Shown here in pieces: positions 6,336 through 10,818 of a stretch of DNA of 10,818 nt; position 1 is the first letter of the stretch, and every line of letters starts with the position of its first letter. Origin of the DNA: an uncultured Opitutaceae bacterium (GTDB taxonomy: Bacteria > Verrucomicrobiota > Verrucomicrobiae > Opitutales > Opitutaceae); the NCBI GenBank assembly GCA_946482625.1, contig CAMLSH010000082.1, forward strand, positions 1 through 10,818. The letters run 5' to 3'. The position numbers and the translations under genes were made by a program. The notes below the pieces were generated by a model that was not told the DNA's origin, searched no databases, and worked only from the letters and a program-made list of their open reading frames with translations.

Positions 6336-9095
6336 ATGCCCGCTTTTACCCGCCGTGAGTTCGTCAAGAATGCAGCCCTCGCCGCTGCGGCCACGCAGCT
6401 GATTTCGTCGCTGCGTGCGGCCGACGCGCCAGCGACGCCGGTCGCGAAAAAGCCCCGTCCGCTTCCCGCCGGGCTCGCCGAACTGCACTGGCTGGAAGGC
6501 GGTAAACCCGCGGCAGTGCCCGGCACCACTTGGGGCGTTCCTTGGCCGCGCGGCAAACACGCCAAGGACACCGCTTTCACGCTGCGTGCGGGCGGGAAAC
6601 CCGTGGCGCTTCAATCCTGGCCACTCGCTTACTGGCCCGACGGTTCGCTTAAGTGGACCGGCCACGCGCTGCCCGCCGACGCGGCGGTCGCGGAGGGTTA
6701 CGAACTTTCTGCCGGCGCGCCGATCGCACCCGCAAAGCCGCTGACCGCAACCGATGGCGCCGATGAAATCGCCATCGACACCGGCGTCATCCAGGCTCGC
6801 ATCTCGAAATCGGGGCAGACGTTGATCCCCGTCATCTCGCGCGGCGGAAAAGAGATTCTGCGCAACGGACGGCTCGTGCTGCTCCGGCAGGACAAACCGC
6901 AGGCGGCGGGAGAGCCGGAGTTTTTCGCGGGCCGGATCGACGACGTTTCACTGGAGCAAAACGGCCCGGTCCGCGCCGTGGTCCGGCTGGCGGGTAAACA
7001 CGCGAGCGACGCGGGCCGCGCCTGGCTTCCCTTTGTCGTGCGACTGTACTTCTACGCGGGCGGGGATGCCGTGCGCATGGTCCACACCATCGTGTACGAC
7101 GGCGACGAGCAGAAAGATTTTATCCGCGGTCTCGGCGTGAACTTCGAGGTGCCGTTGCGTGGAGAACTTCATGACCGCCACATCCGCTTCTCGGGTGAAG
7201 ACGCGGGACTTTTCGGCGAAGCCGTGCGCGGCATCACCGGCCTGCGCCGTGATCCGGGCGAAGACGTTTGCGAAGCTCAGATCGCCGGACGGGCCACACC
7301 GCCGGTTTCGAAATGGGACCCGGCGGCCGGCGGCCGTATCCAGTATATCCCTGCGTACGACGACTGGACCTTGTTTCAATCGACTGCTGACGGTTTCAAT
7401 ATCCGTAAACGCACCCGCGAAGGATTCACCTGGCTGACGGCCGCTCAGGGCCGGCGCGCCGGCGGTCTCGGTTGGGCGGGAACGCCCGAGGGCGGCGTGG
7501 CTTTTGGCCTGCGCAATTTCTGGCAAAGCCACCCGGCGCAACTCGATGTCCGCGGCGCCACGAAAGAGGCTGCTTCCGTCACTGTCTGGATGTGGGCGCC
7601 CGACGCGGACGCCATGGATCTCCGCAGTTATCACGATGGCCTCGGCCAGGATACCTACGAGAAACAGCTCCGCGGGGGACTCGAAATCACCTACGAAGAT
7701 TACGAGCCCGGCTTCGACAAACCCGAGGGCGTCGCTCGCACGAGCGAGCTGCTCCTGTGGCTGCTCCCGGCCACACCGACCCGCGAACGCCTCGCCGAAC
7801 TCGCTGAGGCTGTCCGCACGCCGCCGCAGCTTATCGCCCGCCCGGAATATCTTCACGCCTGCGGCGTCTTCGGAGGCTTGTGGACGCCTGTCGATTTGTC
7901 CACGCCAGCCAAAGCCGAAGTCGAAAAACAACTCGACTGGCACTTCGCCTACTACGTCAAACAGCGCGAGCAACACCGCTGGTATGGCTTCTGGAACTAC
8001 GGCGACGTCATGCACACCTACGACTCTGACCGTCACACGTGGCGTTACGACGTCGGCGGTTTCGCGTGGGACAACTCCGAGCTCTCCACCGATCTCTGGC
8101 TGTGGCTCTACTTCCTGCGCACCGGCCGGGCGGACGTTTTCCGTTTCGCCGAGGCGATGACCCGCCACACGGGAGAAGTGGACGTGCATCACATTGGCCG
8201 CTTCGCGCCGCTCGGTTCGCGTCACAACGTCTTGCACTGGGGCTGCAGCGCGAAACAGCTGCGCATCAGCACCGCCGCCAACCGGCGCTACTATTACTAT
8301 CTGACGGGTGACGAACGTGTCGGCGAACTCATGCGCGAACAGCTCGAGGCGGCCCGCACGCTCGTGAAAATCCCTCCGACGCGAAAGCTCCGCTCAACCC
8401 GCGAAAGCGCAGGCCGTGCCCACGTGGAGACTCAGAGCAGCAGTCTGGCCGGACTCGGTTTCGGCACCGATTGGGGTTCCATGGCCTCGGCGTGGCTGAC
8501 CGAGTGGGAACGCACGGGCGACGCCCGCAGTCGCGAACGCCTCGTCAACAGCATGTCCACGATCGCGAAGCAGCCGCGCGGGTTTTTCACCGGCAGTGGT
8601 GCCATGGATCTGGATACAGGCCTCTTCGAGATCGCGACCAACGACCGTGTGAGCGTTTCTCACCTGAGCGCCGTTTTCGGCTTGGTCGAAGTGTGCGCGG
8701 AACTCGTGGAACTCGTCGACGATCCCGCCTTCAAAAAAGCCTGGCTGGACTACTGCGAACTCTACAGCGCCTCACCCGAGGAACAGCGCCGCCGTCTGGG
8801 TGCGCCGCTGCGTGGCACCAGTCTCCGGCAGGGCCACTCGCGACTCACCGCGTACGCCGCGCGCGCGAAAGGCGACGCCGCGCTCGCGAAACGAGCTTGG
8901 GAGGAGTTTTTCGAGGGCGATCGCGGACATCACGACACGCGCGTGCCACATCTCCAGACGACTCGCATCGCCGGTCCCGCCGTGCTCAATCCGATCGACG
9001 AAGCGCCACGCATCTCGACCAACGGCACCGCACAGTGGGGACTTGCCGCCATACAAAACCTCGCGCTGGTCCCCGAAGCGTTGCCCAAGAAATAG
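6336..9095 (+). CDS. Tat-exported exo-rhamnogalacturonan lyase (PL26, PcRGLX/YetA-like)
   Basis: This 919-residue protein resembles the PcRGLX/YetA family (polysaccharide lyase family 26). Members cut rhamnogalacturonan I from a chain end by beta-elimination, releasing unsaturated galacturonosyl-rhamnose. The N-terminus carries a Tat signal, TRREFVK (5-11), then an Ala-rich hydrophobic segment, with cleavage probable near residues 28-31. A beta-rich N-terminal part follows (about 40-110, with PGTTWGVPWPRG and WPDGSLKWTG). A second beta-rich part includes FVVRLYFYAGGDAVRMVHTI. The C-terminal half is helical, with the conserved blocks WYGFWNYGDVMHTYD (from 549), WRYDVGGFAWDN and EVDVHHIGRFAPLGSRHNV (His618, His619, His630). 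The catalytic residues are not assigned here. I chose ATG 6336 because it places the twin arginines at 6-7; the frame is open back to 6261 but that part would bury the signal. It sits between a terminator and the GH51 gene. Length fits the family. Confidence 0.82.
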   Translation: MPAFTRREFVKNAALAAAATQLISSLRAADAPATPVAKKPRPLPAGLAELHWLEGGKPAAVPGTTWGVPWPRGKHAKDTAFTLRAGGKPVALQSWPLAYWPDGSLKWTGHALPADAAVAEGYELSAGAPIAPAKPLTATDGADEIAIDTGVIQARISKSGQTLIPVISRGGKEILRNGRLVLLRQDKPQAAGEPEFFAGRIDDVSLEQNGPVRAVVRLAGKHASDAGRAWLPFVVRLYFYAGGDAVRMVHTIVYDGDEQKDFIRGLGVNFEVPLRGELHDRHIRFSGEDAGLFGEAVRGITGLRRDPGEDVCEAQIAGRATPPVSKWDPAAGGRIQYIPAYDDWTLFQSTADGFNIRKRTREGFTWLTAAQGRRAGGLGWAGTPEGGVAFGLRNFWQSHPAQLDVRGATKEAASVTVWMWAPDADAMDLRSYHDGLGQDTYEKQLRGGLEITYEDYEPGFDKPEGVARTSELLLWLLPATPTRERLAELAEAVRTPPQLIARPEYLHACGVFGGLWTPVDLSTPAKAEVEKQLDWHFAYYVKQREQHRWYGFWNYGDVMHTYDSDRHTWRYDVGGFAWDNSELSTDLWLWLYFLRTGRADVFRFAEAMTRHTGEVDVHHIGRFAPLGSRHNVLHWGCSAKQLRISTAANRRYYYYLTGDERVGELMREQLEAARTLVKIPPTRKLRSTRESAGRAHVETQSSSLAGLGFGTDWGSMASAWLTEWERTGDARSRERLVNSMSTIAKQPRGFFTGSGAMDLDTGLFEIATNDRVSVSHLSAVFGLVEVCAELVELVDDPAFKKAWLDYCELYSASPEEQRRRLGAPLRGTSLRQGHSRLTAYAARAKGDAALAKRAWEEFFEGDRGHHDTRVPHLQTTRIAGPAVLNPIDEAPRISTNGTAQWGLAAIQNLALVPEALPKK

Positions 9096-9120
9096 TTTTT
9101 CCCGCGTTGTGTCGAAATCG

Positions 9121-9154
9121 CGAGGCGCGCGTGCGTGACGCGGCGCCCGCTTCG
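9121..9154 (+). terminator. GC-rich hairpin after the lyase gene, possible terminator
   Basis: CGAGGCGCGCG (9121-9131) pairs with CGCCCGCTTCG (9144-9154) at 10 of 11 positions, counting one G-U pair, around a 12-base loop. It begins 26 bases after the lyase stop codon. No T-run follows, so termination by this hairpin alone is doubtful; it may protect the 3' end or be chance in GC-rich DNA. Confidence 0.3.
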
Positions 9155-9236
9155 TGACTCCGTTCAACTCATAGAGCGTCTCCCGTGTCAGGCCTGAGCG
9201 GGTGGAGCTTCCCATGAGCGCGCGCCGCGGTTCTCT

Positions 9237-9256
9237 GTTACGGTCAAACCCGTCAC
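9237..9256. promoter_or_regulatory. 20-base imperfect palindrome upstream of GH51 gene
   Basis: GTTACGG (9237-9243) and CCGTCAC (9250-9256) match as inverted repeats at 6 of 7 positions with a 6-base spacer. It lies 42 bases before ATG 9299, where a regulator site could sit. It does not clearly match the inverted repeat at 2419-2446, so shared control is not shown. Confidence 0.25.
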
Positions 9257-9298
9257 TCGTTGTCTGTCGTTCGCGTCTCCGTTGACTCCGCTCTCCCC

Positions 9299-10818
9299 AT
9301 GAAAATTACCCACGGACTGCTCGCTCTGGCGTGCGCGTTTGCCGCCGCCGTTCCCGTCATCGCCGCCGATGCCCCGGCCGCACCCGCCTCGCTCACGATC
9401 CGTGCCGACAAACCCGGCCCGGTCATCAACAAAAACATCTACGGCCACTTCGCCGAACATCTCGGACGCTGCATCTATGAAGGCATCTGGGTTGGCGAAG
9501 ATTCGTCGATTCCGAATACCCGCGGCATCCGCAACGACGTCGTCGCCGCGTTGAAAAATCTCAACATCCCCGTGCTTCGCTGGCCAGGCGGCTGTTTCGC
9601 CGATGAGTACCATTGGAAAGACGGCATCGGCCCCCGCGAGAAACGTCCGAAGGTCTACAACAGCCATTGGGGTGGCGTCGTGGAGAACAACCATTTCGGC
9701 ACGCACGAGTTCCTCGATCTCTGCGAACAGCTCGGCACCGAGCCCTACATCGGCATCAACGTCGGGAGCGGCACGGTTAAAGAGATGATGGAGTGGATCG
9801 AATACATGACGGCCGACACCGACGCGCCCATGGCCGTCCTTCGTCGCGCGAACGGCCGCGACAAGGCTTGGAAGGTGAAATACCTCGGCATCGGCAACGA
9901 AAGCTGGGGCTGCGGCGGCAGCATGCGCCCCGAGTTCTACGCCGATCTCTACCGTCAGTTTCAGACCTTCGCCAAAAATTACGGCGACAACAAAATCTAC
10001 AAGATCGCCTGCGGTTCCAATGCGAACGACTACAACTGGACCGAGGTCATGATGAAGTACGCCGGCAAAACCATGCACGGCCTCTCGCTTCACTACTACA
10101 CGCTTCCCACTGGCAGCTGGAGCGGCAGCAAGGGCAAGGCCACCGGCTTTAACGAAGCCGAATGGATCACCACGCTCCGCCGCACGTTGTCGATGGATGA
10201 ATACGTGAAGGGCCACTCGGCCGTCATGGACAAGTACGACCCCGAGAAAAAAGTCGCCCTCATCGTGGACGAGTGGGGCACTTGGTACGACGTCGAGCCC
10301 GGCACCAATCCCGGTTTCCTTTACCAGCAAAACTCCCTCCGCGACGCGCTCGTTGCCGCGGTGAACTTCGACATCTTCCACCAGCACGCCGAGCGCGTGA
10401 CCATGGCCAACATCGCGCAGATGGTGAACGTGCTCCAGGCCGTGATCCTGACCGAGAAGGAAAAGATGCTGCTCACGCCGACCTACCACGTCTTCGAGAT
10501 GTATAAGGTTCACCAAGACGCGACTTTCCTTCCGCTCGAACTCAAGACGCCGCAGTACGTGCTCGGCGAAGAGAAGGTTCCCGCCGTCAGCGCGACCGCA
10601 TCGCGTGACGCCGCCGGCAAGATCCACCTCTCGCTCACCAACTTGAATCCCCGCGAAACGATCACCGTGACGACCACACTCGCCGGTTCGACGGCGAAGA
10701 AAGTTTCCGGCCGTGTCCTCACGGCGCCGGCGATCGACAGCCACAACACCTTCGCCGCTCCGACGGTCGTCGCCCCGAAGTCCTTCGACGGCGCGAAACT
10801 CGACGGCGGCAAACTCAC
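9299..10818 (+). CDS. Secreted GH51 alpha-L-arabinofuranosidase (3' end missing)
   Basis: This enzyme should remove terminal alpha-L-arabinofuranosyl groups from arabinan or arabinoxylan side chains. A signal peptide occupies about residues 1-22 ([20 protein letters not shown], then IAAD), so it acts outside the cytoplasm. The GH51 (beta/alpha)8 barrel begins with [19 protein letters not shown] (46-64), followed by [14 protein letters not shown] (93-106). The acid/base glutamate is E201 in [13 protein letters not shown], and the nucleophile is E325 in [11 protein letters not shown]. The C-terminal beta domain runs from about 410 and includes the family motif [12 protein letters not shown]. 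The frame is open to the window edge at codon 506. Comparison with the usual end of the family suggests only some 10-20 residues are missing. No Shine-Dalgarno sequence precedes ATG 9299. In this locus it would trim the arabinose side chains of rhamnogalacturonan I ahead of the lyase. Confidence 0.93.
   Translation, partial: MKITHGLLALACAFAAAVPVIAADAPAAPASLTIRADKPGPVINKNIYGHFAEHLGRCIYEGIWVGEDSSIPNTRGIRNDVVAALKNLNIPVLRWPGGCFADEYHWKDGIGPREKRPKVYNSHWGGVVENNHFGTHEFLDLCEQLGTEPYIGINVGSGTVKEMMEWIEYMTADTDAPMAVLRRANGRDKAWKVKYLGIGNESWGCGGSMRPEFYADLYRQFQTFAKNYGDNKIYKIACGSNANDYNWTEVMMKYAGKTMHGLSLHYYTLPTGSWSGSKGKATGFNEAEWITTLRRTLSMDEYVKGHSAVMDKYDPEKKVALIVDEWGTWYDVEPGTNPGFLYQQNSLRDALVAAVNFDIFHQHAERVTMANIAQMVNVLQAVILTEKEKMLLTPTYHVFEMYKVHQDATFLPLELKTPQYVLGEEKVPAVSATASRDAAGKIHLSLTNLNPRETITVTTTLAGSTAKKVSGRVLTAPAIDSHNTFAAPTVVAPKSFDGAKLDGGKL

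Larger units (their letters stand above)
9096..9298 (+). other. Intergenic region before the arabinofuranosidase gene
   Basis: No convincing gene is present in this 203-base gap. It contains a GC-rich hairpin (9121-9154), a short palindrome (9237-9256) and a pyrimidine-rich end before ATG 9299. A separate promoter for the GH51 gene may lie here, but I cannot point to it. Confidence 0.4.

Noticed and set aside
6948..8237. Minus-strand open frame of 429 codons
   Set aside because: It lies opposite the lyase gene. The plus-strand frame carries conserved family blocks and a Tat signal.
9124..9226. Perfect 8-bp inverted repeat GGCGCGCG (9124-9131) and CGCGCGCC (9219-9226)
   Set aside because: The arms are 87 bases apart and made only of G and C in a GC-rich region, so chance is likely.
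9188..10744. Minus-strand open frame of 518 codons, the longest antisense frame
   Set aside because: It is exactly opposite the GH51 gene, which has both catalytic glutamates. The antisense product is rich in Val, Gly, Asp and His without a recognisable domain.
1..10818. CRISPR array, tRNA or rRNA gene, insertion sequence or phage gene
   Set aside because: I saw no regularly spaced repeats, no tRNA-like or rRNA sequence, and no transposase, integrase or phage protein.

Overview
The window comes from a GC-rich bacterium. The set of protein types and their wording (short LacI-family repressor beginning MASPAPSLRDLARQLG, large SSS-family symporter, Gfo/Idh/MocA oxidoreductase with a DSPLNN motif, Tat-exported pectin lyase) resembles Verrucomicrobiota of the Opitutaceae type. 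This assignment is by recognition only and no marker gene is present. None of the gene starts has a clear Shine-Dalgarno sequence.

Layout. On the minus strand, reading leftward from about 2.4 kb, lie a LacI-family regulator (1352-2383), an RbsD/FucU-family sugar pyranase (906-1295) and, after a 202-base gap, an unrecognised exported protein (start 703, cut by the left edge). On the plus strand, divergent from the regulator across a 250-base control region, lie a sodium:solute symporter (2634-4682), a Gfo/Idh/MocA oxidoreductase (4679-5878) and an L-rhamnose mutarotase, rhaM (5875-6189). The last two are each joined to the gene before by an ATGA stop/start overlap. A likely intrinsic terminator follows rhaM. 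Then come a Tat-exported PL26-type exo-rhamnogalacturonan lyase (6336-9095) and a secreted GH51 alpha-L-arabinofuranosidase (9299 to the right edge, probably only a few residues short of complete).

Reading as a pathway: this looks like part of a pectin (rhamnogalacturonan I) utilisation locus. GH51 would trim arabinose side chains. The PL26 enzyme would release unsaturated galacturonosyl-rhamnose from the backbone. The symporter would import a released sugar, RhaM would interconvert rhamnose anomers, and the oxidoreductase would act on a sugar in this path. The LacI protein is the obvious candidate regulator. Classical rhamnose genes (rhaA, rhaB, rhaD) and a GH105 unsaturated-glucuronyl hydrolase are not in the window. 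The substrate of the transporter and of the oxidoreductase is therefore inferred from neighbours.
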